A DNA stretch of 64,000 nucleotides from Magicicada septendecula (Eukaryota; Arthropoda; Insecta; Hemiptera; Cicadidae): positions 20,751,967 through 20,815,966 of the forward strand of contig CM068373.1 in the NCBI GenBank assembly GCA_034769895.1. Reading direction: 5' to 3'. The translations under genes were made by a program, and so were the position numbers. The notes beneath the pieces are model-generated. The model was given only the letters and a program-made list of their open reading frames with translations, did no database searches and had not been told where the DNA came from. This document shows, in pieces, positions 1-10,787 of this stretch (the stretch's first letter is position 1; every line of letters starts with the position of its first letter).

Positions 1-144
1 CTCAATAAGAGAACCCATTGTTGCATTTGTTTCTAGTGCACACCTCTCCTCTTTACTGAACACCTTCAACTTTGAACTCCCCGGTTTAGCATTGTTGTTT
101 TCTGTATTAAGTTTTTTGGCAAAAAAGTCCAGTGATCTTCCAAC
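1..144 (-). CDS. ZFAND1: ZFAND1 coding exon 4 (partial, ubiquitin-like C-terminal domain)
   Basis: Forty-eight codons are open in phase 0 from the acceptor 'ttttttgtag' at 145-146 to the window edge, reading VGRSLDFFAKKLNTENNN and ending TMGSLIE. It continues the TWT of exon 3 and corresponds to human GKAIDFAASLADLQNDNNK followed by KKLRLCHITSGEALPLDHTL. Here that reads SKLKVFSKEERCALETNATM, the ubiquitin-like fold of the C-terminal domain. The stop codon lies outside the window. Confidence 0.83.
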
Positions 145-1299
145 CTACAAAAAAAAAAAAAATCAATTTAAAAATTTGTAATTTTCAACTGGTTATTCTA
201 TACATTAATAATGCAAGTATCCTAGTTTTCTGAATACTGAGAATAAAGTAAGCTACAAAAAATAATATAAATAAATAGTTATTGCTAAATAAAAAACTGT
301 AAAATGTTACCAAATAACTTAGGAGTTCTCATCAATAGTGCAGGTGTTGTTATACTTCATACTAAGATCAACCAGAACCATTCTATCCTTACAAAAGACA
401 ACTTTTTGACAAAATCTTATTTGGACTATTTATTATAAAGTTGTTCTTAATAAACAAACAAAATTTTTCTATGAAATTAAAAATTGTTACATGTCATTTA
501 GAAAGTCAATTTTCACCCATATTATAGACATGAGGGAAACACCATGTATATATGCAGTCGAATGGGCTCAGCAGACGCTACTCAAACACAAAGTGGTCTG
601 ATTTTGCCTGACCTGAAAACCACCAATATTCGAGTACAAACTTGGCAGTAGTAGAAACTATCAAAAAGTTGGGAAGACCCAGTTCACATAATTGAAGATT
701 CCACAGGCAGAGAAGAAGCAAGGTGTTGTGCTAACAGTGTCTCAATGATAGCACTTGCTTTAAGACCGTCTTCTGTGAAGAACAGAAACAGAGAACATAA
801 ATAGTATTATGCCTAAACATAAAACTAAATAGGAAGACTCATTCAAAACTTGATGCCTGTTAACGGAAATAAGTTCAGGAGCACTATTATATACTCTTAT
901 ATATTTCCCATGTGCCTTTCCAATAAATTAAAAATTCTAAAATGAAATTTTATTGAAGGCCAATATATAGTTAAAGACCAAAGTAAATAAAGTGTACCAA
1001 AACCGATACAACAGTAAATATATGTGTATGTTTAATATAATCAAACGAGTGAAACGCAATTTTGTTGGCTGACATGTACTAGAATATGTGTTTCACAGGA
1101 GACCATAATGATGAAATTATCAGCTTCATTTCAAAAGTGTTCTTCCTAACAATAGGTTTCATACTTTCTATTATATGTTACAATTATATTTATTTGTGAA
1201 CATATCCATACAGATGCACAAACACATCATTTTTTTAACATTAACTGTGCACATTTGATTTAACAAAAAGGTACTTTCTCCACAACAATACCTGCACTA
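145..1299. other. ZFAND1 intron 3, left part
   Basis: AT-rich intronic DNA with no ORF of note. I see nothing I can name, apart from a poly-A run just inside the 3' splice site (about 149-162). Confidence 0.6.
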
Positions 1300-1547
1300 T
1301 AGTACGGGACACAGCATTGTAAGCTTCGAGGTGATGCAATAGTAACTGCGGTATTGCCATGTCGCTTCACTCACACTTCACACACTCACACTCACTCACG
1401 TTACACTACGAAGCCAAACAAACAACGTCAGCGCATTCACATACAATAGAGATAACACACACACACACACACACACACCTCACGCTCCTACATCGGTGAG
1501 CTACTACGATCAAAGAGAATACGTCAGCGCATTATCGTACAATAAAG

Positions 1548-1649
<102 letters not shown>

Positions 1650-1909
1650 ACAAGTCCTCTTCTTTCCACTGTTTTTTTCTTTCTTTATATAATTTTTGTG
1701 TTGTTTTCAATTTTGTAAGTAATTATTTTCTTTATTCTTTAGTAATATGACAATTCTCTTTACATTTTAGTTGTTTTTAAAACAGTCGTTACATTATATG
1801 TTATTTAATGAAAAACTTCATTTTTAAAAATTTAGTAAAGAAAAATTATACACATTATAATAAAAAATATACACAAAAATTTAAGCATTATAATTATTTT
1901 AAAATTCTT

Positions 1910-3310
1910 TCAATCAGAACTGGATTCGCTATCTTCTGAACTTTCTTCTGTCACTGCAATCACCATACAGTCTATAGCCAAATCTCTAGGGCATTCTTTC
2001 TGGTAATCGTCCTTTTGAAGCTCTTCGGAATGTTGGACGCATTTTCTCCAGTCTTCAACCGTTACTTTAGCTATCACTTCGTCCATCAGTCTTTCAAGGT
2101 CGACCATTTTAAAAGTATTATTTCGATCGGCCACATATCCTTTCACCTGTGCCCACACCAACTCAATTGGGTTGTAATGTGCATGATAAGGTGGAAGGCG
2201 TACAACCTCATGACCCATTTCGTAGGCTATTTGATTAATTTCATATATTTTCAGCGCATTTTTTATTTCGTTTTTGTTTAGCAATTGAGCCCTCGTATCT
2301 TGCATAGAAAATTCAATTTTATGATTTCTCAACCATTCTTGAATTTCCAATTTTCTCCAGTTTGATTTTGGAGCTTTCTCAGCAAGTGCGGAATGATAAC
2401 TCGCGTTATCCATTACTATGACAGAGCTTTCTTCCAGTAAATAGAGGAAGTTGACGAACCACTCTTTAAAAAGTTTCGAATTCATTTCGTTGTGGTAATC
2501 TGTATTTAATGAAGATTTTTGTGCGTGGAAAATTAATTTGCATTCCTTCACGAACCCTGTTTCAGCTGACCCCGCATGAAGTACAATTAATCTCCCACCT
2601 TTTCCGACTGGCACTTTTAAACCACCCCTTTCCTCTGGGTCCTGCCCAATCATTGATTTGCTGTGATTTTGGTTCACCCATGTCTCGTCCAAATAAAATA
2701 TGGGCCTTTTTAAAATGCCATTCCGAATTTGATGCATTTTTCTCAGAAAAGTAGCGCGAGCACAAGCAATATCTACTCTTTCCATTAAAAATTTTCGGCC
2801 GTCATTACACTTTTTATATTTAAATCCAATCTGTTTCAAAATTCGCTGCACTGATTTCTTGGAGCCCCTAAAATTTATTTGTTCAGCCAACTGCTGTTGG
2901 ATTTTTCCAGATGTTGGGTATTCTCCACGTTCATAAAAACTAAAAACACATCTTCGCACAACATCTTTGTCGAAGTTGTCCAAATTTGTTATTGTCGGCT
3001 TCTTTTTAAAATGCTTCCGCGGCGTACCAAACTTAGGTTCATTTCCTTCACACTTATCTGCGTCTCGCTTTACGCCTTGAACTGTCGATCGACTTACTCC
3101 ACAAGCTTCGGCAGTCAACTCTTGAACCCTTTTAAAAGTCAACGTTTCAACCTTTTCTGGATCGTCCGCGAGACTCTGTAAAAAGTTGTAAACATTGGCA
3201 ATGATGTGTTTTCCTTGCTTCCCTAAGTCCTTTTTACCAGATCTTCCTCTGTTTGATGACATTGTAGGAGTTTGAGGAGCCTCAACAATTTGTAAATTAT
3301 TATCATTCAT
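1910..3310 (-). CDS. IS630/Tc1/mariner-type DDE transposase, about DD81E
   Basis: A 466-residue uninterrupted ORF. An N-terminal helix-turn-helix lies around residues 55-85 (LTAEACGVSRSTVQGV). The catalytic triad is D208 (FYLDETW), D301 (IVMDNASYH) and E383 (HYNPIELVW). The second Asp and the Glu are separated by 81 residues, far more than the 34-41 of classical Tc1/mariner but close to the DD82E Sailor group. The C-terminal 20 residues are Glu/Ser/Asp-rich. It acts in the nucleus, binding the TIRs and cutting and pasting the element. Family assignment to Sailor is inferred from spacing only. Confidence 0.85.
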   Translation of the reverse strand: MNDNNLQIVEAPQTPTMSSNRGRSGKKDLGKQGKHIIANVYNFLQSLADDPEKVETLTFKRVQELTAEACGVSRSTVQGVKRDADKCEGNEPKFGTPRKHFKKKPTITNLDNFDKDVVRRCVFSFYERGEYPTSGKIQQQLAEQINFRGSKKSVQRILKQIGFKYKKCNDGRKFLMERVDIACARATFLRKMHQIRNGILKRPIFYLDETWVNQNHSKSMIGQDPEERGGLKVPVGKGGRLIVLHAGSAETGFVKECKLIFHAQKSSLNTDYHNEMNSKLFKEWFVNFLYLLEESSVIVMDNASYHSALAEKAPKSNWRKLEIQEWLRNHKIEFSMQDTRAQLLNKNEIKNALKIYEINQIAYEMGHEVVRLPPYHAHYNPIELVWAQVKGYVADRNNTFKMVDLERLMDEVIAKVTVEDWRKCVQHSEELQKDDYQKECPRDLAIDCMVIAVTEESSEDSESSSD

Positions 3311-3632
3311 CGTGAATAAGCCTTATATAATTATTAAATAACGGCAATAATACAACATAACAAAAATAATTAATAAAAAGTTTAAACGCGTAATCCTAGA
3401 GCTACTGAATGTAATATGTACGTGGGTAATGTTGAGAAGATGGAGATGTTTATCATGTAGCAAGTGGAATGACATGTCAATGGAATGTGAAGTGTTTGCA
3501 ACAGACCTCCTCTCCCCACCGTTACCTACGCATACCATGTGTAACGCGCGACAACGCTGTAGGGCGAGGGGCGGGGAAGAGCTGTCACTATTGCGTCACC
3601 TCGAAGCTTACAATGATGTGTCCCGTACTATA

Positions 3633-4610
3633 ATAACTTTTAAATATTTCAATTAAGTGATAGTCGGCCTCAATGTGTGTTGAATTTCACAAACAGTTTA
3701 GTAAAAGAATGGAAAACGCGTTACATTATTTGTTTTCGGCTGTAACCATTTTTCACTGTCATATTTTTTTATGCAGAGCATTTGTAGCAATATTATAGGT
3801 TAAACCTGCGCCTATGCACCAAAAGTTGGGTCTTGTTAGGTTAAAAGGCAAACTGAAAAGACTCAGGAAAACCAATACACCTTTAAAATAATACTTTTTT
3901 TATGTAAATCACAAAAAATCCAACTCACAAAAACGCGATTTCTTGCAGGTTACTATACATGTCTCCCTTTTTTGTGACAGAACTTGCTTTTCGCTCTGAA
4001 CAGACATGTATTTTTTTGCCACCAAAATCTATTTGTGGCTGCTGCTTTTCCCATCTCCCATACTACATTTACAATGTTTTCAGAGTGTTTGTGTGTACAG
4101 TGTATATGATTACAAAACAATCCATACAGATATGTATTCTGTTTTAATCTAATGTAATATGAACATTTAAATATAATTTCATAATAGTCATTACATCTAT
4201 TATCAACATTTTGGGTGTAGGTTCACCATATTTATAAATAAGGAAAAAGAACACGCTTGAATGTCACAATAATACTTACTTCAGTCTGCTTTTAATTGTC
4301 ATGCATCCTAATACTGTCACTGTATATCAATCTGTTACAATCATTGTATTTACTTATTAAACATTATATTTTGCCAACCATGAATTTTGTTTTCTTTAAA
4401 CAACAAACTGAAAAATTCTTCCCTAACCCCACCCATTAACACAGTGCATATTTTCGCATCACATTCGGCAATAAAATCATTTACAATTGGTACATTTCTT
4501 CTTCTTAAGTGCGTACCATATCGATACTATTGCATACTCAAAACAGCAAAAATTTAGTGAAGGTACAGTTATTGGGAAAGTACTAACAAAGGTTACACAA
4601 TGCTACTCAC
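3633..4610. other. ZFAND1 intron 3, right part
   Basis: AT-rich intronic sequence with several short unconnected ORFs and no recognisable domain. I see nothing specific. Confidence 0.55.
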
Positions 4611-4799
4611 TGTCCAGGTTTTTGAAACAAATAACGGCCGGCTGTTTCCATTTGGTGGATGAACTGTAAAAAACACTCTGTCAGCAACCGGAATCTTATT
4701 ATCACCAACTGCTTTACCTTTCAGTTTCATCAACCTTATTTTGTTTGCTGTCGCACGGCTTGCTGAATCTTTCTGAGCTGCTTTCAGTTTTTCATCAAT
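4611..4799 (-). CDS. ZFAND1: ZFAND1 coding exon 3 (linker and start of C-terminal domain)
   Basis: Encodes 63 residues, IDEKLKAAQKDSASRATANK to FVSKTWT. The segment IRLMKLKGKAVGDNKIP aligns with human ZFAND1 ALMKLKMHADGDKSLP, and RVFFTVHPPNG aligns with RIYFQVFLPKG. Borders on the minus strand are acceptor 'tttttaag' and donor ACA|gtgagtagc, both in phase 0, giving TWT followed by VGRSLDFF in exon 4. This matches human RWSIGKAIDFA. Identity rests on colinearity with exons 1, 2 and 4 and on this similarity recalled from the human protein; no alignment was run. Confidence 0.87.
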
Positions 4800-5950
4800 C
4801 TTAAAAACAAAATCATTAATATTTACATAAGAACACAAACTACAGTAAAAAAAATTACAGACTATAATTATAGAAAAAAGTTTTATAAATAACACAGGAT
4901 GATATGATGTAATATTAATGGTTGTCATTCCACAGCTGATGTAACAATAAGCCACATTTTAAATTAATACAAAATGTCAACATTTTACACATTTATTTAA
5001 AGTTTATTTGGTACATATGTTTCACAGAAACATAATTTCACATGTCTGATTTAAGCAATACACAACTATTAACACAACTTCAAAACAATTACAGATTATT
5101 AAACTAACAATATTAAAAAAAAAAATTTTTAATGACGATATCATTAATTGTCAGCTACTAATGATCGTCACTATAATCACCTTGATTCGGTTTTCTAATG
5201 AGGTCACTGTATCGTATCGCATTTCATAACTTAAAAGTTTCGTAGAATATTTTTCTTGGAACTAACTTGACATGCAACCTTATGGACATTAAGATGATTA
5301 CAGATTTTAATGGTTGAAGAATAGTATTATTTTAAATAATAACAACAATAACAATAATACTAATATCAGTGTCCAATTTTTGTCACAGTATGAGAAAAAA
5401 TCTAACCATACTGAAATGATGTGAATAGAATATCTAATATTATTTAATTAATGTTAAAGAAATGCATTTTTCAATTACAAAAAAAAAGTTTTACAGAAGT
5501 TTGAGTCAGCTTGCATTCATTAGTGTTACATAAGGTCTAATTAAAATTAATTACATATCTAAACTATATAACATAATGTCTAATCATTGTATAATAACTC
5601 ATGAATTTCATCTTTGGTCAAATAACAATCTTTAGAATCCATACTGCATGCTTGTAAACAGCACCTCATTTCACGGAATGATTGTGAAAACATGTGATTC
5701 CTACTTGCAATAGACAGAATGTAAAAGGCAAAGGTGCTGCTATCTGTACTTGTTTGTGAACTAAATATGTGAGAGATCACATACCAGTTGACACAACCCA
5801 CAGATTTTATGTAACCAAATTTCTACACACACACAGACACACCCATGGAAAGCACGGGCAACATGCACTGAGAGAAAAATGCCTGCCCACGCTTTTCACG
5901 GGCCACTTAGTACCTACAAAACTAGAACACTTGGTTCTTTCCGTAATATA
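4800..5950. other. ZFAND1 intron 2, left part
   Basis: AT-rich intron with a short degenerate CA tract near 5825. No coding or structural element recognised up to the TIR element. Confidence 0.55.
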
Positions 5951-7343
5951 TGAGTAGTCCAATTGCAAAACTCATCATGTCCATAAAAACAAAATTTTCA
6001 GAATGGCAAAAACTGTGGTTCTTTTAATATGATAACACATAACTTGAATTTTTTTCTGAGAATAAGTAAAATTATTCTGCATATGGTCCCTTAATGTAAA
6101 CAAAATCAAGTTAGTCATTTGGTGGGAAAATTAAAAAAAAAAGTTTGGTCATAACAAGTTTTGCAGCTGTTTAGTACATAACATGTTTTGATCCAATTTG
6201 TATTTTTATTTTTATTTAGCAATTTGTTTATTACTTTTACGTGTTAGATAGTACTTGTATATTTCAATGCACCGGAATATATTGCAAAACCAAGTTTGTT
6301 AACTGTTAGGTTTTTTTATCAATTTTTATGTGGAGGGATGAAGGAGTGGAATATATCCACAACTGGAAATATAATTTTTGTTATCTTAAGAGATGGTGGT
6401 GCTTCATTTATAAAAATAAATGATTGGATATTATGCTAATGAGCATTGTGTTTTTATTCTGTTCTCCACAGCTAACAGCAAATCAGTTTAACAGTATGGC
6501 CTGTCAGGTCAGTAGACTTTAACCTGTGATATTGTAACCGCACATTGTGCAACCGTTCCGAAACGTTACAATATACAGAGGCAGTTTGATTATTACTTTC
6601 TTAAATTCGTTTTCTAGCCAAGCATAGGATAAAAGCCTGTCCTTTTATTACAAAAAATTTCTTGGCAGATAGTAAAGTTATAAATATACACTTGTCATAA
6701 ATAATAGGCTGCCTGGTCAGGGATCTTAGGAATCACTTGGTTCTTTTGACACTCAAGACGTAACATCAGTCAGCCTCATGAGATGTTTCCAGTTCGTCAA
6801 ACAAAACCTTACCCTTTCGTTTATGGACAGCAAGCTCTACTGGAAAAAACATGTATCACACTCATTGTTTATTTTAAATAAACACGATTTACTGATTGAA
6901 TAATGAACATGAAACAATGAATGAACTTTGTGGTCATTCTTCTGTGAAATCTCAGCTGATTTGTTACCAACAATTTGAAATATAAAAATTGAATAAGCAT
7001 GTTTACTACAAGCAATAGTAACGAAATATTATAAAATAAAAAACAATTCTGCACACACATTTTGCTGCAGTGTTCTACAGTTACCATTTTATAATAATGG
7101 GACATAACGGGGTTTGCTGCTGTTTTTCCTACAGTGGAGATAATGAAATTTGCTGCAGTACAGGTAAGGGACATAATGAGTTTTGCAGCAGTGTCTAGCT
7201 ATTATACCTTAAAACTGGGTTTCAGCATGTTTTGCAACAGTTTCTCTGCATCAGAACATGCGTGTATGGTTTCAAACAAAATGACGGCCTTAACTTAAAA
7301 TTGATCTTGGGTGGACATAATGAGTTTTGCAATTGGGCTACTC
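5951..7343. mobile_element. Non-autonomous TIR element with TA duplication
   Basis: The left end TGAGTAGTCCAATTGCAAAA at 5951 is matched by its inverted copy ending at 7343; about 33 of 35 bases pair. TA lies outside each end (5949-5950, 7344-7345), which fits a Tc1/mariner-like TSD. There is no transposase. The motif GGACATAATGAGTTTTGCA, or a degenerate form, recurs near 6151, 7068, 7101, 7138, 7168 and 7315, mostly in the right subterminal 300 bp. Such subterminal repeats are commonly transposase binding sites. The superfamily is not certain. Confidence 0.72.
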
Positions 7344-7492
7344 ATATTTTGTTTTCTTCTTAACATTTTTGCTGCCGATTGTGGGCAAGCAGGAAATAAT
7401 ATGAAGATGAGGCTACTAATATTGTCCTGTTACATATTTGCTTCTCATTGACTTTAGACAATTTAAATACTTACTACTTTTAGAATGTATGA

Positions 7493-7945
7493 GTGTTATC
7501 ATGTGACAACAGCGAGGCATTACGTCTGCTCTCCGGTACCAGTGACGCAAACACCTGGCGGTGTGTGACACCTGACGAAAACCTCAGTGCCGGTCAGTGC
7601 ATAAAAACAGCGCCGGCAGAAATTTTTGGCGCACTTTTGCCACCAGCACTTTGCCACGGCACTTCACCACGCCATCGGAGGCACTTTATCTCTCCTCTCT
7701 CGGACGACATCAACACGGAGTCAGCCGGAAGGAACAGCCGAAGAATAGAACCGCCGTTCTTACGTCTTCGCACTACCAGTTCCGCACCAGCGATGGACGT
7801 CACTGGGCGGTAGCCTACTCGACGCAACCGATGCCGAAAGAAGAAGACTGCAGTACGCCACGAACAGCGGCCGCAGCTGCCGAACATCTCTGCGCGGTTC
7901 GGGCGGAACAACCAACATCAGCGTTTTCGCCACACGGCCCTTTTT
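7493..7945. other. GC-rich island in ZFAND1 intron 2
   Basis: A sharply bounded stretch of much higher GC and CpG content than its surroundings, with overlapping open frames on both strands that show no domain. It resembles the GC-rich U3 regions of the LTRs elsewhere in the window, but I could not find matching TG...CA ends with a duplication, so I do not call it an LTR. Confidence 0.5.
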
Positions 7946-8077
7946 AGAGTCACCAAAAACACTTAAAGAGTTGTACGATTGGCGCCATTTGTCATGAAAC
8001 AAGCCTTTTGCCCGGTGACAATCAATACAATTATGACTGAGTATTGCAAAATTCATTGTAAATACAAAGAATGGTAC

Positions 8078-8278
8078 CTGTTTGTCAGTTTCTGCTTTAG
8101 CTTTTGCAAACTGCATTTTAGGAATTTTCCATGGTAAAACACTGTCTTTATTCTCATGGCAGTCTGAGTGATGCCTGTGGGAAAGGCAGAAGTGTTTACT
8201 GCATTTTTCACATTTCATTTCCACTGGACTGCTTTCTTTACAACCATCTTCTGAACATTTAAATGATTCTGCATGATC
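8078..8278 (-). CDS. ZFAND1: ZFAND1 coding exon 2 (second AN1 zinc finger)
   Basis: Encodes 67 residues, DHAESFKCSEDGC to KAETDKQ, between acceptor 'ttgtag' and donor CAG|gtacca, in phase 0. Local ligands are C8, C13, C23, C26, C31 and H34, spaced as in the second finger of human ZFAND1. The usual terminal His-X-Cys pair (DHEC in human) is replaced by Asp-Cys-His-Glu, so the last two ligands are changed or swapped. It lies 40.8 kb from exon 1 because intron 1 is filled with nested transposons, and only about 200 bp from the left end of LTR element A. Confidence 0.9.
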
Positions 8279-8428
8279 CTACAAATAATAGTAATAATAA
8301 TTAGTTACATTTTCAAGTGCCACACCTTGTTTATTATTCAGAAATCGTAGTATTTATTAATTACTATTATACAGCATCACTAGCATCAACATTAGAAAAG
8401 AAAATTTACAATGTTTTTTTAAAATGGT

Positions 8429-8482
8429 GGTGGTGGTGGTGATAGTGGGAGCAGATTTCGGCAGCAGTAGTGGTGTTGACAG
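8429..8482. repeat. Degenerate (GGT)n/(GCA)n simple repeat at the insertion site of element A
   Basis: Trinucleotide-rich sequence 'ggtggtggtggtggt' followed by 'cagcagtagtggtgttg', ending in ACAG, the left copy of element A's target duplication. Confidence 0.75.
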
Positions 8483-9564
8483 TGTAACGGTACAAACCGA
8501 TGAGGTGTATGTAATTCAAATCCTTTCAATTTTATTTCACAAGAGTGTATTTTTTGGTCAGTGTCTGTAGTTCCGTGTAAGGTACAGAACAGTTCCGGAA
8601 TGCAGATTATCAGCAAGGGTGCGTATTCACGTGAGCGAGCGCACGTGTGGGCCAACGTTCAGACGGATGTCACGTCTGAAAAATTCCTTCTCGCCAGGTA
8701 CGTAGAGAACAAAGCAGTCGGCAAATAATATCTCACGACAATGGACGCAAGCAGTTTTGCGCATCCGCCGGCTGAGCACAGTTTTTGTCGCGGCTGCACA
8801 TAAAAAAATGTGAATTTTATAGTTAAAAGCTGAAACCAGTAGTTTGAATAGCGAGATAAATGCAGTGACAGACTTAAGGTGCAGTGACAGTTTTAATGAG
8901 TAAATGAAAAGTGAAAACAAGGAATTCGCAACCTAGTGCGCGTGCACGAGGAGACCTATTATGGATGTACATCCAAGGATTAATACACGTAAGGGAAATA
9001 AATCACACAAAATTATAATTAAATCAATCAAAATCATGCAAATTTAAGCAATAAACATAAAATGAGCAAAAAGGGGAATCTAGATTATGTACTGGGTGAG
9101 AGTGTGTGAGCGTATGTGTGAATGTAAATTACGTAATTAATGGCACTAGTTAGCGTTAAGTAAATTTTAGAATAATGTTTTTAAAAAGTCTGTTTTCATC
9201 CAGTTTAATGTAGTGTCAGTTTTGTTAACTTCATAAAGAAGGGAAAATTTTAAATAAAAAACGAAATAAATTAATGTTCACAGAGTAGATGGGTAGAAGA
9301 TGGTGAAGGATATTTTATGTAAATGGGAATATAACAATGAATGTCATATTAAAGTATAATAAAATAATATTTGATTTCAACTTACTATATAATTATGTGT
9401 TAGCATAATCATTTCAACAACCTAACTTCATTTTCTGTGCTGGTAAATTCGCTATACGAAAAAAGGTTTCCACCACTAGATGATCTGGCCAAGCAAATAA
9501 AAAAATTCAAGGTAAGTGGGAGTTTGTGATTGTTTAATATTTTAGAGTAAATTGAGAAGTTACA
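8483..9564 (+). repeat. 5' LTR of element A
   Basis: 1082 bp. It contains a GC-rich U3 section (8620-8800), a TATA-like 'gcacataaaa' near 8795, and a U5 leader with TTCGCTATACGAAA and CTGGCCAAGC that ends in the splice donor CAAG|gtaagtggg at 9512. The terminal sequences TGTAAC and GTTACA are inverted repeats. Confidence 0.9.
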
Positions 9565-9565
9565 A

Positions 9566-9588
9566 TGGTGCGGCGTGACCAGGATTTG
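9566..9588 (+). promoter_or_regulatory. Primer-binding site of element A (tRNA-His-like)
   Basis: TGGTGCGGCGTGACCAGGAT begins one base after the LTR. Apart from an extra GG after TGGTGC, it is complementary to the 3' end of animal tRNA-His (CCTGGTCACGGCACCA), with CGTGACCAGGATT matching without gaps. The tRNA-His comparison is from memory. Confidence 0.6.
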
Positions 9589-9828
9589 GAATAAATATTA
9601 TATTTATCCCAAATTGGCCTATTTTAAAGCATAGAGAATGGAATCTGGTTGGTGGAAATTGAGAAGAAATTAGGTAAAAATTTACGTAACGTATACGTAA
9701 TAAGGTGGTGTTGATAAATTGTGCATGTTTGATTATAAGTAAGATTTAATAAGTTATTAGTAAGCCAATAAATAATAACAAGAGAAATATCTGAGAATGA
9801 AAAAGAAATTAATTAAATAGACTCAGCT

Positions 9829-10787
9829 ATGAGTGAAAGGGGTTTTGGTGTTGGGTCAATGAATCCGTCACTGAGTGTAAGCGAATTAGGTCAGTCAAAT
9901 AACGCAGAAGCGAAATCCACGCCCATAGCGACTAAAACAGAAGAAGAAAAAGAGTTGACATTAAGTGACCTATTTAACTTTATCAAAAAACGGTTTGATG
10001 AGAGTGACAAAAAGTGGGACAAATTATTGCGGAAACTAGAGTCAGATAAATTAAAAGAAAATAAAGAAAGCGAACTAGACCAGGTAAGTGGTTCTGAGAG
10101 TGGAGGTAGTAATGATGATACTTTTACAAATAATAGTATTAGTTTAAGTACAGTGGAAACAAAAAATGACGAGGTAGGTGAGGTTAATACAAGCGAAAAT
10201 AATGGAGATAGAAGTGATAATAGTAATGGTGTTAGTTTAAATGTAAAACAGGTAGCAGTAGACAAGGTGAGTAATAATGATAATTATAGTAATGAGTTAA
10301 CAAGTAATAGCAAAATAAAAAGTGATAACGGTGTTATAATATAGAATGTGGTGAATAATAATAGTGGTGATGAAGTTTTAGTGGAAATCGAAAGTAATGA
10401 TGCGAGAGAGTGTGAAGAGAGGTTAGGTTTACAAAGGGCAAATTTTCCCTGTGATTTAAATGGAGTAAGGACTCCAATAGTGATTTATGGGGACAGAGTT
10501 TCCTCCCGTGGTTATAGAGACGAGGTGTCTCTAAGTAGGTCCCCTTCAGTATATCATAAGTTCCCTGGAAGAACCAGGATGTGTTATGATAACGTTGTGT
10601 TGCCTTTTGTGTGGATGGAGAGAGAAAAAGTGAAATGGTGTTATGATGAGAGGTATTGTGAGAGAGTGGTAGAATTATTCACATTGACAGAGAGAGAGAT
10701 AATATTATTTGATGCTATTAGAAGCTACGAAGAGCTATTAGAGAAAATAAAGAGAGAGAGAATCAGTAATATTGTAGACTTACCTTG
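9829..10787 (+). pseudogene. Gag-like ORF of element A, N-terminal part
   Basis: One frame runs from ATG 9829 through a single in-frame TAG at 10342-10344 to the point where solo LTR D enters. The N-terminal part is acidic and Ser/Asn-rich with a short amphipathic segment (LTLSDLFNFIKKRF). The second part contains the Arg/Glu/Tyr-rich repeat KVKWCYDERYCER. Related segments occur in the ORFs of elements B and C (for example SERYCERKREVEIF in B, DLFNLLNELN in C). No zinc knuckle or enzymatic domain is seen. Calling it gag-like rests on position after the PBS, not on a recognised fold. Confidence 0.7.

Noticed and set aside
7493-8224. Overlapping open frames in GC-rich sequence, one leading into ZFAND1 exon 2
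   Set aside because: Openness follows from GC content; no domain, and exon 2 has its own splice sites. Not listed as genes.
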